DNA of 39,123 bases from the NCBI GenBank assembly GCA_020355165.1, contig CP070661.1:3358035-3397157 (forward strand), in the 5' to 3' direction. Every line of letters begins with the position of its first letter. The stretch's first letter is position 1. The DNA comes from Burkholderiales bacterium (GTDB taxonomy: Bacteria; Pseudomonadota; Gammaproteobacteria; Burkholderiales; Burkholderiaceae_F). The translations under genes and the position numbers were made by a program. Below the pieces are notes generated by a model. That model searched no databases. It had not been told where the DNA came from and saw only the letters and a list, made by a program, of their open reading frames with translations. Shown here one piece after another: positions 27,826-38,626 of this stretch.

Positions 27826-29154
27826 CTACCGCGGCAGCCCCGGGCCGAAGCCCTTGAAGTTCGCCTTCTTCAGCAGGCTCTCGTACTGGTGCGTCATCAG
27901 GTAGGCCTGCACCTGCGACATGAAGTCCATGGTGACGACGACCACGATCAGCAGCGACGTGCCGCCGAAGTAGAACGGCACCGAGAAGCGCAGGTTGAGG
28001 AACTCCGGCACCAGGCACACCACGGTGATGTACAGCGCGCCGGCCAGCGTCAGCCGCATCAGGATCTTGTCGATGTAGCGCGCCGTCTGATCGCCGGGCC
28101 GGATGCCCGGCACGAAGGCGCCGCTCTTCTTCAGGTTGTCCGCCGTCTCCTTGCTGTTGAACACCAGCGCCGTGTAGAAGAAGCAGAAGAAGATGATCAG
28201 CCCCGAGTACAGCAGGATGTACAGCGGCTGCCCCGGCGACAGCGCGCCCGCCAGGTCGCGGATCCAGCGGGTGGCGTCGCCGGCGGTGAACCAGCCGGCC
28301 AGCGTGGCCGGGAACAGGATCAGCGACGAGGCGAAGATCGGCGGAATCACGCCGGACATGTTGATCTTCAGCGGCAGGTGCGAGCTCTGGCCGCCGTAGA
28401 CCTTGTTGCCGACCTGGCGCTTGGCGTAGTTGACCAGGATCTTGCGCTGGCCGCGCTCGACGAAGACCACGAACGCCGTCACCAGCACGATCAGCGCGAT
28501 GATGAAGATCGCCGCCAGCGGGCCGACCGCGCCGGTGCGGACCAGCTCGAACAGCCCGCCGATCGCGTTCGGCAGGCCGGCGACGATGCCGGCGAAGATC
28601 AGGATCGAGATGCCGTTGCCCAGTCCCCGCTCGGTGATCTGCTCGCCGAGCCACATCAGGAACATCGTGCCGGTGACGAGCGACACCATGCAGATGAAGA
28701 TGAAGGTCAGGCCCGGGCTTAGCACCAGCCCCTGCTGCGACTGCAGCGCCACCGCGATGCCGTAGGACTGCACTGTCGCCAGGCCGACCGTCGCGTAGCG
28801 CGTGTACTGGGTGATCCGCCGCCTGCCGGCCTCGCCCTCCTTGCGCAGCGCCTCCAGCGACGGCAGCACGTAGGTCAGCATCTGGAAGATGATCGACGCC
28901 GAGATGTACGGCATGATCCCCAGCGCGAAGACCGAGAAGCGCGACAGCGCCCCGCCCGAGAACATGTTGAACAGGCCGAGGATGCCGCCCTGCTGCGAGT
29001 TGAACAGCTGGCGCAGCTGGTCCGGGTCGATCCCCGGCACAGGGATGTGCGTGCCGGTCCGGTAGACGACGAGCGCAAGCACCAGGAACAGCAGGCGACG
29101 CTTCAGGTCGCCATACTTTCCTGTCTTGCCGAGGGTTGCCGGGATGCTCGCCAC
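27826..29154 (-). CDS. secY: Preprotein translocase subunit SecY
   Basis: The channel subunit of the SecYEG translocon. The 442-residue protein has ten predicted membrane spans and the plug and cytosolic-loop motifs ([72 protein letters not shown]). The start is GTG 29154 in a normal N-terminus. It is the last large gene of the spc operon, 32 bp after rplO. Confidence 0.98.
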   Translation of the reverse strand: MASIPATLGKTGKYGDLKRRLLFLVLALVVYRTGTHIPVPGIDPDQLRQLFNSQQGGILGLFNMFSGGALSRFSVFALGIMPYISASIIFQMLTYVLPSLEALRKEGEAGRRRITQYTRYATVGLATVQSYGIAVALQSQQGLVLSPGLTFIFICMVSLVTGTMFLMWLGEQITERGLGNGISILIFAGIVAGLPNAIGGLFELVRTGAVGPLAAIFIIALIVLVTAFVVFVERGQRKILVNYAKRQVGNKVYGGQSSHLPLKINMSGVIPPIFASSLILFPATLAGWFTAGDATRWIRDLAGALSPGQPLYILLYSGLIIFFCFFYTALVFNSKETADNLKKSGAFVPGIRPGDQTARYIDKILMRLTLAGALYITVVCLVPEFLNLRFSVPFYFGGTSLLIVVVVTMDFMSQVQAYLMTHQYESLLKKANFKGFGPGLPR

Positions 29155-29186
29155 GCCTGTCTTTCCTCAGTGCCGGGATCAGCCGG

Positions 29187-29672
29187 CTACTTGCCTTTCC
29201 TGGTCTTGGCGTCGGCCTTCTCGGCAGCGGGCTTCGCCGCCTCGATCACCGTGCCACCGGCCGCCTCGATGACGGCCCTGGCGCCCTTGGTCACGCCGAT
29301 GCCGCGCACGGAGACCTTGCGCGACAGTTCGCCGGACTTGATCACCCGTGCGTCGATCGCCAGCGCCGAGACCACGCCGGCCTGCTTCAGCACCATCAGG
29401 TCGATCTCGTCGGCGCCGAGCTTCTGCAGCTCGTGCAGGCGCACCACCTCGACGTAGCGGCGCGACAGCGAGGTGAAGCCGCGCTTCGGCAGGCGCCGGT
29501 GCAGCGGCATCTGCCCGCCCTCGAACCCCACCTTGTGGAAGCCGCCGGCGCGCGCTTTCTGCCCCTTGTGGCCGCGGCCCGCCGTCTTGCCCCAGCCGCT
29601 GCCGATGCCGCGGCCGACGCGGTGGCGCGCGCTCTTCGAGCCGGGCGCCGGTTTCAGATCGTTCAGTCGCAT
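29187..29672 (-). CDS. rplO: 50S ribosomal protein L15
   Basis: A 161-residue late-assembly protein of the large subunit. [37 protein letters not shown] and [18 protein letters not shown] are diagnostic. It is about 17 residues longer than in E. coli because of an Ala/Lys/Glu-rich C-terminal tail. Confidence 0.98.
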   Translation of the reverse strand: MRLNDLKPAPGSKSARHRVGRGIGSGWGKTAGRGHKGQKARAGGFHKVGFEGGQMPLHRRLPKRGFTSLSRRYVEVVRLHELQKLGADEIDLMVLKQAGVVSALAIDARVIKSGELSRKVSVRGIGVTKGARAVIEAAGGTVIEAAKPAAEKADAKTRKGK

Positions 29673-29694
29673 CGTTGCTGTCCTTCCGCTGCCT

Positions 29695-29874
29695 TCAGCC
29701 GACTTTCACCAGGAAAGCGACCTTGGTGATCATGCCGCGCACCGCCGGCGTGTCCTCGAGCTCTCGACTCTGGCGCATCCGTTTCAGACCCAGCCCGCGC
29801 ACCGTCGCCTGGTGCTCCGCGCGGGCACTGATCGGGCTCTTGACCAGCGTCACCTTCACTGTCTTCTTCGTCAT
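29695..29874 (-). CDS. rpmD: 50S ribosomal protein L30
   Basis: A 59-residue protein starting [17 protein letters not shown], with [22 protein letters not shown] in two pieces of the conserved fold. The start at 29874 is taken from family length and follows rpsE by 10 bp. Confidence 0.97.
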   Translation of the reverse strand: MTKKTVKVTLVKSPISARAEHQATVRGLGLKRMRQSRELEDTPAVRGMITKVAFLVKVG

Positions 29875-29884
29875 CGCGCGCTCC

Positions 29885-30406
29885 TCAGCCAAGCAGTTCC
29901 TCGACCGACTTGCCGCGCTTGGCCGCGACCTCGGCCGGCGTGCGCAGCTGCTCGAGCGCATTCAGCGTCGCCCGCACCAGGTTGTACGGGTTGGTCGAGC
30001 CGTGCGACTTGGCCACGACGTTGCGCACGCCCATCACGTCGAACACCGCGCGCATCGGGCCGCCGGCCTTCACGCCGGCGCCCTCGGCCGCCGGCGCCAG
30101 CATCACCTTGGAGGCGCCGTGCTTGCCTTCCACCGGGTGGTGCAGCGTCCCGCTCTTCAGCGGCACGCGCTGCATGCCGCGGCGGGCCTTCTCCATCGCC
30201 TTCTGCACCGCCACCGGCACCTCGCGGGCCTTGCCCTTGCCCATGCCGATGCGGCCGTCACCGTCGCCGACCACCGTCAGCGCGGCGAAGCCGAGGATGC
30301 GGCCGCCCTTGACGACCTTGGTCACCCGGTTCACCGCGATCATCTTTTCCTTCAGGCCGTCGTCGCGCTCCTGGCTGGGGACGCCCTTCGGTTGCACTCT
30401 TGCCAT
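29885..30406 (-). CDS. rpsE: 30S ribosomal protein S5
   Basis: A 173-residue protein important for decoding fidelity. The dsRNA-binding region reads [20 protein letters not shown] and [41 protein letters not shown] follows. Spacing of 10-12 bp to neighbours shows it is co-transcribed in the spc operon. Confidence 0.98.
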   Translation of the reverse strand: MARVQPKGVPSQERDDGLKEKMIAVNRVTKVVKGGRILGFAALTVVGDGDGRIGMGKGKAREVPVAVQKAMEKARRGMQRVPLKSGTLHHPVEGKHGASKVMLAPAAEGAGVKAGGPMRAVFDVMGVRNVVAKSHGSTNPYNLVRATLNALEQLRTPAEVAAKRGKSVEELLG

Positions 30407-30418
30407 GTCTGCTGCCCC

Positions 30419-30787
30419 TTAGAACTTCAGGCCGGCTTCGCGCGCGGCGTCAGCCAGCGCCTTCACACGACCGTGATAGCGGTAGCCGGCGCGATCGAAC
30501 GCCACCGACTCGATGCCCGCCGCCTTGGCCTTCTGCGCCAGCCGCGTGCCGACGATCTTCGCCGCCGAGGCGTTGCCGCCCTTGCCCTTGGCGCCTGCCA
30601 GCTGGCTGCGCACCTCCGGCTCGACCGTCGAAGCCGTGACCAGCACCCGGCCGCCGTCCGGCGAGATCACGCTGGCATAGATGTGCAGGTTGCTGCGGAA
30701 CACGGTCAGCCGGTTCTCCCGCGCCAGGCGGATGCGCGCCCGGGAGGCGCGTGCGCGGCGCAGGCGGGAAAGTTTCTTGTCGCTCAT
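30419..30787 (-). CDS. rplR: 50S ribosomal protein L18
   Basis: A 122-residue 5S rRNA-binding protein. [40 protein letters not shown] and [20 protein letters not shown] are diagnostic. It sits between rplF and rpsE. Confidence 0.98.
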   Translation of the reverse strand: MSDKKLSRLRRARASRARIRLARENRLTVFRSNLHIYASVISPDGGRVLVTASTVEPEVRSQLAGAKGKGGNASAAKIVGTRLAQKAKAAGIESVAFDRAGYRYHGRVKALADAAREAGLKF

Positions 30788-30802
30788 CGGTAACTCCGCG
30801 CC

Positions 30803-31336
30803 CTACTTCTTCTTGGTCTCTTTCAGCACCACCGCCTCGTCGGCGTAGCGCACCCCCTTGCCCTTGTACGGCTCGGGGGGCTTGTAGCCGCGCACCTCGG
30901 CCGCGACCTGGCCGACCCTCTGCTTGTCGCTGCCCTTGATCACGATCTCGGTCTGCGACGGCGTCTCGGCCTTCACGCCCGCCGGCAGCTGGTAGACGAT
31001 CGGGTGCGAGAAGCCCAGCGACAGGTTCAGCTTGTCGCCCTGGGCCTGCGCCCGGTAGCCGACGCCGACCAGCGTCAGCTTGCGCTCGAAGCCCTTGCTC
31101 ACGCCCTGCACCATGCCGGCGACGAGCGCCCGCATGGTGCCGCTCATCGCGTTGGCCGCCGGCGTCTGGTCGGCCGCGGCAAAGCTGATCCGCCCGTCGG
31201 CCACGGTGACCTTGACCAGGGGCGAAGCGGGCCGCGACAGCGTCCCCAGCGGTCCCTTGACCAGGATCTGCCCGTCGCTGACGGTCGCCTCAACGCCCTT
31301 GGCCAGTGCAACCGGATTCTTCGCAATTCGTGACAT
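30803..31336 (-). CDS. rplF: 50S ribosomal protein L6
   Basis: A 177-residue protein near the sarcin-ricin loop. [42 protein letters not shown] in its halves, and [18 protein letters not shown] show the family. It ends in a Lys-rich tail. Confidence 0.98.
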   Translation of the reverse strand: MSRIAKNPVALAKGVEATVSDGQILVKGPLGTLSRPASPLVKVTVADGRISFAAADQTPAANAMSGTMRALVAGMVQGVSKGFERKLTLVGVGYRAQAQGDKLNLSLGFSHPIVYQLPAGVKAETPSQTEIVIKGSDKQRVGQVAAEVRGYKPPEPYKGKGVRYADEAVVLKETKKK

Positions 31337-31357
31337 CGATGTCCTCCCGCGACGGCC

Positions 31358-31753
31358 TCAGGCGACGTAGCAAAGCACTTCGCCGCCGACGCCCTGCGAC
31401 CGCGCCCGGCGGTCGGTCATCACGCCACGCGAGGTCGAGACGATGGCCACCCCGAGGCCGTTCATCACCTGCGGGATCTCGTTGCGGCCGCGGTAGATGC
31501 GCAGTCCCGGTCGCGAGACGCGCTCGAGACGCTCGATCACGGGACGGCCGGCGTAGTACTTCAGGCCGATGGTGAGCTGCGGCTTGCCGTCGTTCGCCTC
31601 GACCTTGAAGCCGTCGACGTACCCCTCGTCGGTCAGCACCTGCGCGATGGCGGCCTTCAGCTTCGAAGCCGGCATCACCACCTCGGTCTTCTCGACCCGC
31701 TGCGCGTTGCGGATGCGCGTCAGCATGTCGGCGATCGGATCACTCATGCTCAT
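31358..31753 (-). CDS. rpsH: 30S ribosomal protein S8
   Basis: A 131-residue primary 16S binder that in E. coli represses the spc operon by binding within its m[21 protein letters not shown] and [20 protein letters not shown] are diagnostic. The first of two ATGs (31753) matches the E. coli start. Confidence 0.98.
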   Translation of the reverse strand: MSMSDPIADMLTRIRNAQRVEKTEVVMPASKLKAAIAQVLTDEGYVDGFKVEANDGKPQLTIGLKYYAGRPVIERLERVSRPGLRIYRGRNEIPQVMNGLGVAIVSTSRGVMTDRRARSQGVGGEVLCYVA

Positions 31754-31770
31754 CGATGCAATCTCCTCGC

Positions 31771-32076
31771 TTACCAGCTGGCCTTGACCACGCCGGGAAT
31801 GTCGCCGCGCAGCGCCGCCTCGCGGATCTTGCCTCGGCCGAGGCCGAACTTGCGGAAAGTGCCGCGCGGCCTGCCGGTCAGAGCGCAGCGGTTGCGCAGC
31901 CGCGTCGGGTTGGCGTTGCGCGGCAGCGCCTGCAGCTGGCGCTGCGCCTCGAGGCGCTCTTCCATCGACAGCGTCTGGTCGGCGCTGCGCGCCTTCAGCT
32001 CCTTGCGCCTGGCCTCGTACTTCTTCACCAGCGCAATGCGCTTGGCCTCACGGTTCTTCAGCGAAAGCTTTGCCAA
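31771..32076 (-). CDS. rpsN: 30S ribosomal protein S14 (zinc-free type)
   Basis: A 101-residue protein of the long, zinc-free S14 class. [20 protein letters not shown] and [20 protein letters not shown] are clear. The start codon is TTG (32076), unusual for a ribosomal protein; GGGG lies six bases upstream and the encoded [13 protein letters not shown] fits the family exactly, so no other start is likely. Confidence 0.96.
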   Translation of the reverse strand: MAKLSLKNREAKRIALVKKYEARRKELKARSADQTLSMEERLEAQRQLQALPRNANPTRLRNRCALTGRPRGTFRKFGLGRGKIREAALRGDIPGVVKASW

Positions 32077-32091
32077 TTGACACCCCGCCTG

Positions 32092-32631
32092 TCAGTTGCG
32101 GAACGGAAAGCGAAACGCGGCGAGCAGGGCCTTGGCTTCCTCGTCGGTCTTCGCTGTCGTGGTGATGCTGATGTTCATGCCCCGCAGCTTGTCGATCTTG
32201 TCGTAATCGATCTCGGGGAAGATGATCTGTTCCTTCAGGCCGATGTTGTAGTTGCCCCTGCCGTCGAATGCGCGCCCGGACACGCCGCGGAAGTCGCGCA
32301 CGCGCGGGAAGGCGATCGTCACCAGCCGGTCGAGGAATTCGTACATCCGCCGGCCGCGCAGCGTGACCATGCAGCCGATCGGCATGCCCTGGCGGATCTT
32401 GAAGTTGGCGATCGCCTTGCGGGCCTTGGTCACCACCGGCTTCTGGCCGGCGATCTTGGTCATGTCGGCGATCGCGGACTCGATGTTCTTCTTGTCGACC
32501 ACTGCCTCGCCGACGCCCATGTTCAGCGTGACCTTGGCGATGCGCGGCACTTGCATCACCGACTTGTAGCCGAACTGCTTGGCCAGTTGCGGCACCACCT
32601 GCTCGCGATATTGGGTCAGAAAACGCGCCAT
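32092..32631 (-). CDS. rplE: 50S ribosomal protein L5
   Basis: A 179-residue 5S rRNA-binding protein, the same length as in E. coli. [36 protein letters not shown] and [21 protein letters not shown] in its parts, and [13 protein letters not shown] sequence near the end are present. Confidence 0.98.
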   Translation of the reverse strand: MARFLTQYREQVVPQLAKQFGYKSVMQVPRIAKVTLNMGVGEAVVDKKNIESAIADMTKIAGQKPVVTKARKAIANFKIRQGMPIGCMVTLRGRRMYEFLDRLVTIAFPRVRDFRGVSGRAFDGRGNYNIGLKEQIIFPEIDYDKIDKLRGMNISITTTAKTDEEAKALLAAFRFPFRN

Positions 32632-32642
32632 GGATTCGCCCC

Positions 32643-32963
32643 TCAGCTCTTGCTGCCGACGACCGCGCCGTTGCTCTTGAACACGCGCACCTTCTTGCCG
32701 TCGACCACCTTCACCCCGACCCGGTCGCCCTTGTTGGTCGCCGGGTTGAAGAGCATGACGTTGGAGACGTCGACCGGCATCGTCTTGTCGACGATGCCGC
32801 CGGCGACGCCCTTCATCGGGTTCGGCCGCACGTGCTTCTTGACCGCGCCGACGCCCTCGACGGTCACGTGGGTGGCGTCGACCCGGGCCAGCACGACGCC
32901 CCGCTTGCCCTTGTCCTTGCCCGAGATGACGATCACTTCGTCGCCCTTGCGGATGCGTTCCAT
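32643..32963 (-). CDS. rplX: 50S ribosomal protein L24
   Basis: A 106-residue assembly-initiator protein with a KOW motif: [40 protein letters not shown] follows. Gaps of 10 and 11 bp to rplN and rplE show tight operon structure. Confidence 0.98.
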   Translation of the reverse strand: MERIRKGDEVIVISGKDKGKRGVVLARVDATHVTVEGVGAVKKHVRPNPMKGVAGGIVDKTMPVDVSNVMLFNPATNKGDRVGVKVVDGKKVRVFKSNGAVVGSKS

Positions 32964-32973
32964 CGCATGCCCC

Positions 32974-33342
32974 TCACAGAACTTCCGGTGCCAGCGACAC
33001 GATCTTCATGAACCGCTCGGTGCGCAGCTCGCGCGTCACCGGGCCGAAGATGCGGGTGCCGATCGGCTCCAGCTTGTTGTTCAGCAGCACCGCGGCGTTG
33101 CCGTCGAACTTGATCGCCGATCCGTCCGGACGGCGCAGCCCGCTGGCGGTGCGCACGACCACCGCCGAGTAGACCTCGCCCTTCTTGACGCGGCCTCGCG
33201 GCGCGGCCTCCTTGACGGACACCTTGATCACGTCGCCGACGTTGGCATAACGACGCTTGCTGCCGCCCAGCACCTTGATACACATCACCGAGCGTGCGCC
33301 GGTGTTGTCGGCGACGTCGAGAATCGTCTGCATCTGAATCAT
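32974..33342 (-). CDS. rplN: 50S ribosomal protein L14
   Basis: A 122-residue protein and the first gene after the 238-bp gap that splits the S10 and spc operons. [20 protein letters not shown] and the end [22 protein letters not shown] are diagnostic. GGGAA lies six bases before ATG 33342. It has its own strong promoter candidate and a structured leader upstream. Confidence 0.98.
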   Translation of the reverse strand: MIQMQTILDVADNTGARSVMCIKVLGGSKRRYANVGDVIKVSVKEAAPRGRVKKGEVYSAVVVRTASGLRRPDGSAIKFDGNAAVLLNNKLEPIGTRIFGPVTRELRTERFMKIVSLAPEVL

Positions 33343-33385
33343 TGTCAGTTCCCAACTTGTGCCGCAGGCCGGGCTACCGAGGCAC

Positions 33386-33442
33386 GGCGAGGCGGACAGT
33401 CTTGGTCCCGTTCGGGTGGAAAAACCACGCCGGCCCTCGCCT
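33386..33442 (-). other. Branched RNA element in the rplN leader
   Basis: GGCGAGG (minus strand 33442-33436 side CCTCGCC on plus) pairs across 57 nt with its complement at 33386-33392. Inside are GTGG-TTTTT-CCAC and the small hairpin CCCG-AA-CGGG, which share one C. The pattern suggests a three-way junction, 44 bp before the rplN start. Predicted by eye only. Confidence 0.4.
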
Positions 33443-33502
33443 GACCTCCGCTGCCGCGAAGTCGCGCCCAGCCAGCGTGATTCCGGAATACAGCCTGCTT
33501 GT

Positions 33503-33544
33503 GCTTCGGCGGCCGCATCCAGATAGATGCAGGCCGCAGAAAGC
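33503..33544 (-). other. 5'-terminal hairpin of the predicted spc transcript
   Basis: On the minus strand GCGGCC, a bulged T, GCATC, loop TATCTG, GATGC, GGCCGC form an 11-bp stem, extended by GCTT/AAGC. It begins almost exactly where transcription from the promoter at 33550-33578 should start. Confidence 0.55.
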
Positions 33545-33549
33545 GTTAA

Positions 33550-33578
33550 ATTGTACTCAAACGGACCCTGTCAGGCAA
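33550..33578 (-). promoter_or_regulatory. Sigma70-type promoter for the spc operon (rplN onward)
   Basis: TTGCCT, a 17-nt spacer, TACAAT on the minus strand, just after the rpsQ stop codon. The -10 box matches the consensus at 5 of 6 positions and the spacing is ideal. Transcription would start near 33543, leaving a leader of about 200 nt before rplN. Confidence 0.65.
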
Positions 33579-33580
33579 AT

Positions 33581-33850
33581 TCAGACCTGCACGGCCTGCT
33601 GGACGACGCGCTTGACGGTCCAGGTCTTGGTCTTGGAGATCGGCCGCGTCTCGGCGATCTCCACCAGGTCGCCCTCGTTGACCCGGTTGGTCTCGTCGTG
33701 CGCGTGGTACTTGGTCGTGCGCACGACGTACTTGCCGTAGACCGGGTGCTTGACCCGGCGCTCGACGCGCACGGTGACGGTCTTGTCCATCTTGTTGCTG
33801 ACCACGCGGCCGACCAGGGTCCGCGACAGCTTGCCGGTTTCCTCGCTCAT
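33581..33850 (-). CDS. rpsQ: 30S ribosomal protein S17
   Basis: An 89-residue primary 16S binder. [39 protein letters not shown] and [18 protein letters not shown] are diagnostic. Its ATG overlaps the rpmC stop as ATGA. It is the last gene of the S10 group; its stop codon abuts the promoter of the spc group. Confidence 0.98.
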   Translation of the reverse strand: MSEETGKLSRTLVGRVVSNKMDKTVTVRVERRVKHPVYGKYVVRTTKYHAHDETNRVNEGDLVEIAETRPISKTKTWTVKRVVQQAVQV

Positions 33851-34041
33851 TTCACCGCCGCCTTCTGGTGAAGCACCGTGCGCAGGCGGGCGATATCACG
33901 CCGCACGTTGCGCATCTGGCTCGTGTTCTGCAGCTGCTGCGTCGCCTTCTGCATGCGCAGCGAGAACTGCGCCCTGAGCAGGTCCTGCAGTTCCTTGTTC
34001 AGCGCGGCTGCATCCTTGGTCCGCATTTCCTTCAGTTCCAT
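33847..34041 (-). CDS. rpmC: 50S ribosomal protein L29
   Basis: A 64-residue protein at the tunnel exit, starting [20 protein letters not shown], with [14 protein letters not shown] near the end. GGAGGA four bases before ATG 34041 fixes the start. Confidence 0.97.
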   Translation of the reverse strand: MELKEMRTKDAAALNKELQDLLRAQFSLRMQKATQQLQNTSQMRNVRRDIARLRTVLHQKAAVK

Positions 34042-34063
34042 CGCTTCCTCCGGCGCCCCGGCG

Positions 34064-34480
34064 CTACATGCCGAGCTGGCGCGCAACGACGATCGTCTTC
34101 AGCGGCAGCTTGGCCGCCGCCAGCGCGAACGCCTCGCGCGCCAGCGCTTCGTTCACGCCATCCATTTCGTACAGGACCTTGCCCGGCTGGATCTCGGCGA
34201 CCCAGTACTCCGGGTTGCCCTTGCCGTTGCCCATGCGCACCTCGGCCGGCTTCTGCGAGATCGGCTTGTCAGGAAAGATGCGGATCCAGATCCGTCCGCC
34301 GCGCTTGACGTGGCGGGTGATCGCACGCCGTGCCGCCTCGATCTGGCGCGCCGTCAGGCGCCCGCGCTCGGTCGCCTTCAGCCCGAACTCGCCGAAGGCC
34401 ACATGAGCGCCGCGTGTGGCCAGACCGCGGTTGCGGCCCTTGTGCTCCTTGCGGTACTTGCGACGTGCAGGTTGCAGCAT
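34064..34480 (-). CDS. rplP: 50S ribosomal protein L16
   Basis: A 138-residue protein near the A-site t[42 protein letters not shown] and [23 protein letters not shown] sequence are diagnostic. It is 16 bp after rpsC. Confidence 0.98.
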   Translation of the reverse strand: MLQPARRKYRKEHKGRNRGLATRGAHVAFGEFGLKATERGRLTARQIEAARRAITRHVKRGGRIWIRIFPDKPISQKPAEVRMGNGKGNPEYWVAEIQPGKVLYEMDGVNEALAREAFALAAAKLPLKTIVVARQLGM

Positions 34481-34496
34481 TTGTCAGTCTCCGTAC

Positions 34497-35381
<885 letters not shown>

Positions 35382-35389
35382 GAAGCACC

Positions 35390-35731
35390 CTATTTGCGTT
35401 TGGCGTCGCCGACGGTGACGAACACGTGGCAGGTTTTCTTCTCGATCCGCGTGCCACGCCCCTTGGCGCGCGCCGAGAACCGGCGCAGCGCCGGGCCGCG
35501 CTCGACACAGATCTTCGTCACCCGAAGCTCGTCGATGTCGGCGCCGTCGTTGTGCTCGGCGTTGGCAATCGCCGACTCGAGCGCCTTGCGGATGATCCCG
35601 GCCGCCTTCTTCGGCGTGAAGGCGAGGATGTTCAGCGCCTTGTCGACCGGCTTGCCGCGGATCAGGTCCGCGACGATGCGGCCCTTCTGCGCCGACAGGC
35701 GCACGCCGCGCACCGATGCAGTGGTTTCCAT
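35390..35731 (-). CDS. rplV: 50S ribosomal protein L22
   Basis: A 113-residue protein whose beta hairpin lines the exit tunnel, the site of macrolide resistance changes. [40 protein letters not shown] and HVFVTVGD are diagnostic. The start ATG 35731 is set by family length. Confidence 0.98.
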   Translation of the reverse strand: METTASVRGVRLSAQKGRIVADLIRGKPVDKALNILAFTPKKAAGIIRKALESAIANAEHNDGADIDELRVTKICVERGPALRRFSARAKGRGTRIEKKTCHVFVTVGDAKRK

Positions 35732-35742
35732 GGTCTGTGCTC

Positions 35743-36030
35743 CTACTTCTTCGCCGGCGCGGCCGTCTTCCTGTCGGCGGCGTGGCCCTTGAAGGTGCGC
35801 GTCAATGCGAACTCGCCGAGCTTGTGTCCGACCATCTGCTCGGTGATGTAGACGGGCACGTGCTGCTTGCCGTTGTGCACGGCGATCGTCAGGCCGATGA
35901 AGTCCGGCACCACCGTCGAGCGGCGCGACCAGGTGCGGATCGGCTTCTTGTCCTTGCCGGCAGCCGCCGCCTCGACCTTCTTCATCAGGTGGCCGTCGAC
36001 GAACGGGCCTTTCTTCAGTGAACGGGACAT
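35743..36030 (-). CDS. rpsS: 30S ribosomal protein S19
   Basis: A 95-residue head protein. [39 protein letters not shown] and [15 protein letters not shown] are diagnostic. It ends in a short Lys/Ala tail. Confidence 0.98.
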   Translation of the reverse strand: MSRSLKKGPFVDGHLMKKVEAAAAGKDKKPIRTWSRRSTVVPDFIGLTIAVHNGKQHVPVYITEQMVGHKLGEFALTRTFKGHAADRKTAAPAKK

Positions 36031-36039
36031 AGGCGACCT

Positions 36040-36867
36040 CTACTTGCGGCTGCGGCGCTGGACGATCAGCGATTCCGTCCGCTTGTTGTTGCGCGTGCGA
36101 TAGCCCTTGGTCAGCGTTCCCCACGGGCTGACCGGATCGCGCTTGGTGCCGGTGCGGCCCTCGCCGCCGCCGTGCGGGTGGTCGATCGGGTTCATCGCCA
36201 CGCCGCGCACCGTCGGCCGCACGCCGCGCCAGCGCATGGCGCCGGCCTTGCCGAACTGCCGCAGGCTGTTCTCCTCGTTGCCGACCTCGCCGATGGTGGC
36301 CCGGCAGTCGATCAGCACGCGGCGAATCTCGCCCGAGCGCAGGCGCAGCTGCGCGTAGCTGCCCTCGCGGGCCAGCAGCTGCACCGAGGTGCCCGCTGCG
36401 CGCGCCAGCTGTGCGCCCTTGCCCGGCTGCATCTCGACGCAGTGAATGGTCGTGCCGACCGGAATGTTGCGCACCGGCAGCGTGTTGCCGACTCGGATCG
36501 GCGCATCCTGGCCGCTGACGATCTCGGCGCCGACCGCCAGCCCCTTGGCGGCGATGATGTAGCGGCGCTCGCCGTCCGCGTAGCAGACCAGCGCGATGTT
36601 GGCCGAACGGTTCGGGTCGTACTCGAGCCGCTCCACCTTGCCGACGACGCCGTCCTTGTTGCGGCGGAAGTCGATGATCCGGTAGTGGCGCTTGTGGCCA
36701 CCACCCTGGTGACGGGTCGTGATCCGCCCCTGGTTGTTGCGGCCGGAGCCGCGCACCTTCTTCTCCACCAGCGGTGCGTGCGGCTTGCCCTTGTGCAGCT
36801 GCGGGCTGACCACCTTGACCAGGGCACGCCGGCCGGCCGAGGTCGGCTTGACTTTGACGAGCGGCAT
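36040..36867 (-). CDS. rplB: 50S ribosomal protein L2
   Basis: A 275-residue protein needed for subunit association and peptidyl transfer. [40 protein letters not shown] and [20 protein letters not shown], with the conserved histidine region, are diagnostic. Its ATG shares one base with the rplW stop (TGATG). Confidence 0.98.
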   Translation of the reverse strand: MPLVKVKPTSAGRRALVKVVSPQLHKGKPHAPLVEKKVRGSGRNNQGRITTRHQGGGHKRHYRIIDFRRNKDGVVGKVERLEYDPNRSANIALVCYADGERRYIIAAKGLAVGAEIVSGQDAPIRVGNTLPVRNIPVGTTIHCVEMQPGKGAQLARAAGTSVQLLAREGSYAQLRLRSGEIRRVLIDCRATIGEVGNEENSLRQFGKAGAMRWRGVRPTVRGVAMNPIDHPHGGGEGRTGTKRDPVSPWGTLTKGYRTRNNKRTESLIVQRRSRK

Positions 36868-37166
36868 CAGCCAGCCTCCTGCAAGAAGTTGATCTCCTGC
36901 CCGGCCTTCAGGCTCACGTAGGCCTTGCGCAGCGTTCCGCGGGTGCCGGTGTGGCGGCCGAAGCGCTTGCTCTTGCCCCTGCGATTGAGGATCGAGACGC
37001 TCTCGACCTCTACCTTGAACAGCTTCTCGACCGCCGCCTTCACTTCCTGCTTGGTTGCCGACGGCAGCACGCGAAAGGCGATCTGGTTGTTCTTCTCGGC
37101 CAGCATCGTGCTCTTCTCGGAGACGATGGGCGCGAGCAGAACGCTGTAAAGACGTTCGTTGTTCAT
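36867..37166 (-). CDS. rplW: 50S ribosomal protein L23
   Basis: A 99-residue exit-site protein that docks trigger factor and [39 protein letters not shown] and [21 protein letters not shown] sequence are present. The ATG overlaps the rplD stop as ATGA. Confidence 0.98.
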   Translation of the reverse strand: MNNERLYSVLLAPIVSEKSTMLAEKNNQIAFRVLPSATKQEVKAAVEKLFKVEVESVSILNRRGKSKRFGRHTGTRGTLRKAYVSLKAGQEINFLQEAG

Positions 37167-37783
37167 CCCCACATCTCCTCGAGCTTCGCCATCGCGCCCT
37201 TGGTGACGATGACCTTCTTGTAGTGGATCAGCGACAGCGGGTCGGCGTAGCGCGGCTCGACGACCAGCACGTTCTTCAGGTTGCGCGAGGCGAGCAGCAG
37301 GTTCTCGTCCATTGCGTCGGTGATCACCAGCGCCGAGTCGAGCCCCATCGCCCTGAGCTTGCCCGCCAGCAGCTTGGTCTTCGGCGCCTCGACCGACAGT
37401 CCGTCGATGACCGCGATGCGGCCGTCGGCGGCCAGCTTCGAAAAGATCGAGCACAGGCCCGCCCGGTACATCTTCTTGTTGATCTTCTGCGTGAAGTTCT
37501 CGTCGGGCGAGTTCGGGAAGGTGCGGCCGCCGCCGCGCCAGATCGGGCTCGAGGTCATGCCGGCACGGGCGCGACCGGTGCCCTTCTGCCGCCACGGCTT
37601 CCTGGTCGAGTGCTTGACGGTGGCCCGGTCCTTCTGCGCCCGCGTGCCCTGGCGCGCGTTCGCCTGGTAGGCGACGACCAGCTGGTGGACCAGCGCCTCG
37701 TTGAACTCACGGCCGAAGACCGTGGCCGGCGCGGGCACCGTGGTGGTGGCCTCGCCTTGAGCATTCAGCACCTGCAGCTCCAT
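37163..37783 (-). CDS. rplD: 50S ribosomal protein L4
   Basis: A 206-residue protein with a tunnel loop; in E. coli it is also the repressor of the S10 operon. [50 protein letters not shown] and the FxxL-type core are diagnostic. ATG 37783 is chosen by family length; an upstream ATG would add a basic, unrelated stretch. Confidence 0.98.
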   Translation of the reverse strand: MELQVLNAQGEATTTVPAPATVFGREFNEALVHQLVVAYQANARQGTRAQKDRATVKHSTRKPWRQKGTGRARAGMTSSPIWRGGGRTFPNSPDENFTQKINKKMYRAGLCSIFSKLAADGRIAVIDGLSVEAPKTKLLAGKLRAMGLDSALVITDAMDENLLLASRNLKNVLVVEPRYADPLSLIHYKKVIVTKGAMAKLEEMWG

Positions 37784-37793
37784 TGCGCGCCTC

Positions 37794-38468
37794 CTAGCCC
37801 TTGACCGCCGGCCGAACGATGACCCGGCCACCGGCGGCGCCCGGCACCGCGCCGCGCACCAGCAGCAGTTGCCGCTCCTTGTCGATGCGCGCGATCACCA
37901 GGTTCTGCGTCGTCCGCCGCACGTCGCCGAGGTGACCCGCCATGCGCTTGCCAGGCATGACCCGGCCCGGGTCCTGGCGCATGCCGATCGAGCCCGGCGC
38001 ATTGGTCGACACCGAGTTGCCGTGCGAGGCCCGGTTCGACGAGAAGTGATGGCGCTTGATGACGCCGGCGAACCCCTTGCCGATCGTCACGCCAGTGACG
38101 TCGACCTTCTGCCCCTCGCTGAACAGTTCGACCGACAGCACGCTGCCCGGCTTGAACTCCGCCGCCCGCCCGGCATCGAGCTGGAACTCGCTGAGGACTT
38201 CGCCCGCCTCGACGCCGGCCTTGGCGTAGTGCCCCGCCTGGGGTTTGCTGACGCGCGAAGGGCGGCGCTTGCCGAAGGCCACCTGGATGGCGCTGTAGCC
38301 GTCGGTGTCGACGGTGCGCACCTGGGCGACGCGGTTGCTCGAGACGTCGAGCACGGTCACCGGGACCGACTCGCCCTCGGGCGTGAAGATGCGCGTCATG
38401 CCGACCTTGCGGCCGAGAAGGCCGAGGCGACCGGCAGACGGCGAACCCGTCTGAGTCTGTTCGCTCAT
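37794..38468 (-). CDS. rplC: 50S ribosomal protein L3
   Basis: A 224-residue protein that reaches the peptidyl-transferase centre. [40 protein letters not shown] and [20 protein letters not shown] are diagnostic, including the methylated-Gln region. The N-terminus has about 12 extra residues ([14 protein letters not shown]) before the usual start. GGAG lies 5 nt before ATG 38468. A hairpin leader and promoter lie upstream. Confidence 0.97.
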   Translation of the reverse strand: MSEQTQTGSPSAGRLGLLGRKVGMTRIFTPEGESVPVTVLDVSSNRVAQVRTVDTDGYSAIQVAFGKRRPSRVSKPQAGHYAKAGVEAGEVLSEFQLDAGRAAEFKPGSVLSVELFSEGQKVDVTGVTIGKGFAGVIKRHHFSSNRASHGNSVSTNAPGSIGMRQDPGRVMPGKRMAGHLGDVRRTTQNLVIARIDKERQLLLVRGAVPGAAGGRVIVRPAVKG

Positions 38469-38481
38469 CTTTTCTCCAAAC

Positions 38482-38501
38482 CCCGGCTTCGATTGGCCGG
38501 G
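38482..38501 (-). other. Hairpin just before the rplC ribosome-binding site
   Basis: CCCGGC and GCCGGG arms with an 8-nt loop end 5-10 nt before the GGAG of rplC. It is well placed to affect ribosome access. Confidence 0.45.
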
Positions 38502-38513
38502 ACCGATGTTCGT

Positions 38514-38552
38514 CGCCGCCAGCGGCCCGCTCCGAGAAACGGGCCGGCGGCG
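38514..38552 (-). other. 5'-terminal hairpin of the predicted rplC transcript
   Basis: CGCCGCC-GGCCCG pairs with CGGGCC and GGCGGCG: 13 bp with a 3-nt bulge and a 10-nt loop. It starts about five bases after the transcription start expected from the promoter at 38564-38593. Confidence 0.55.
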
Positions 38553-38563
38553 AAAAGCTGGTA

Positions 38564-38593
38564 ATTGTATCGGAGCCGCGCCTTGCCCCGCAA
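38564..38593 (-). promoter_or_regulatory. Sigma70-type promoter between rpsJ and rplC
   Basis: TTGCGG, an 18-nt spacer, TACAAT on the minus strand. The -10 box is identical to that of the spc promoter at 33550-33555. It would start an rplC-rpsQ transcript separately from rpsJ. Confidence 0.55.
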
Positions 38594-38626
38594 GCCGCGG
38601 GGCCGGGCCGCAATCCGCCCTTCCTT

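Noticed and set aside
27694..28722. A 342-codon plus-strand frame opposite secY
   Set aside because: Complement of membrane-span codons gives a Gln/Asp/Arg-rich product with no recognisable fold; secY on the other strand is certain.
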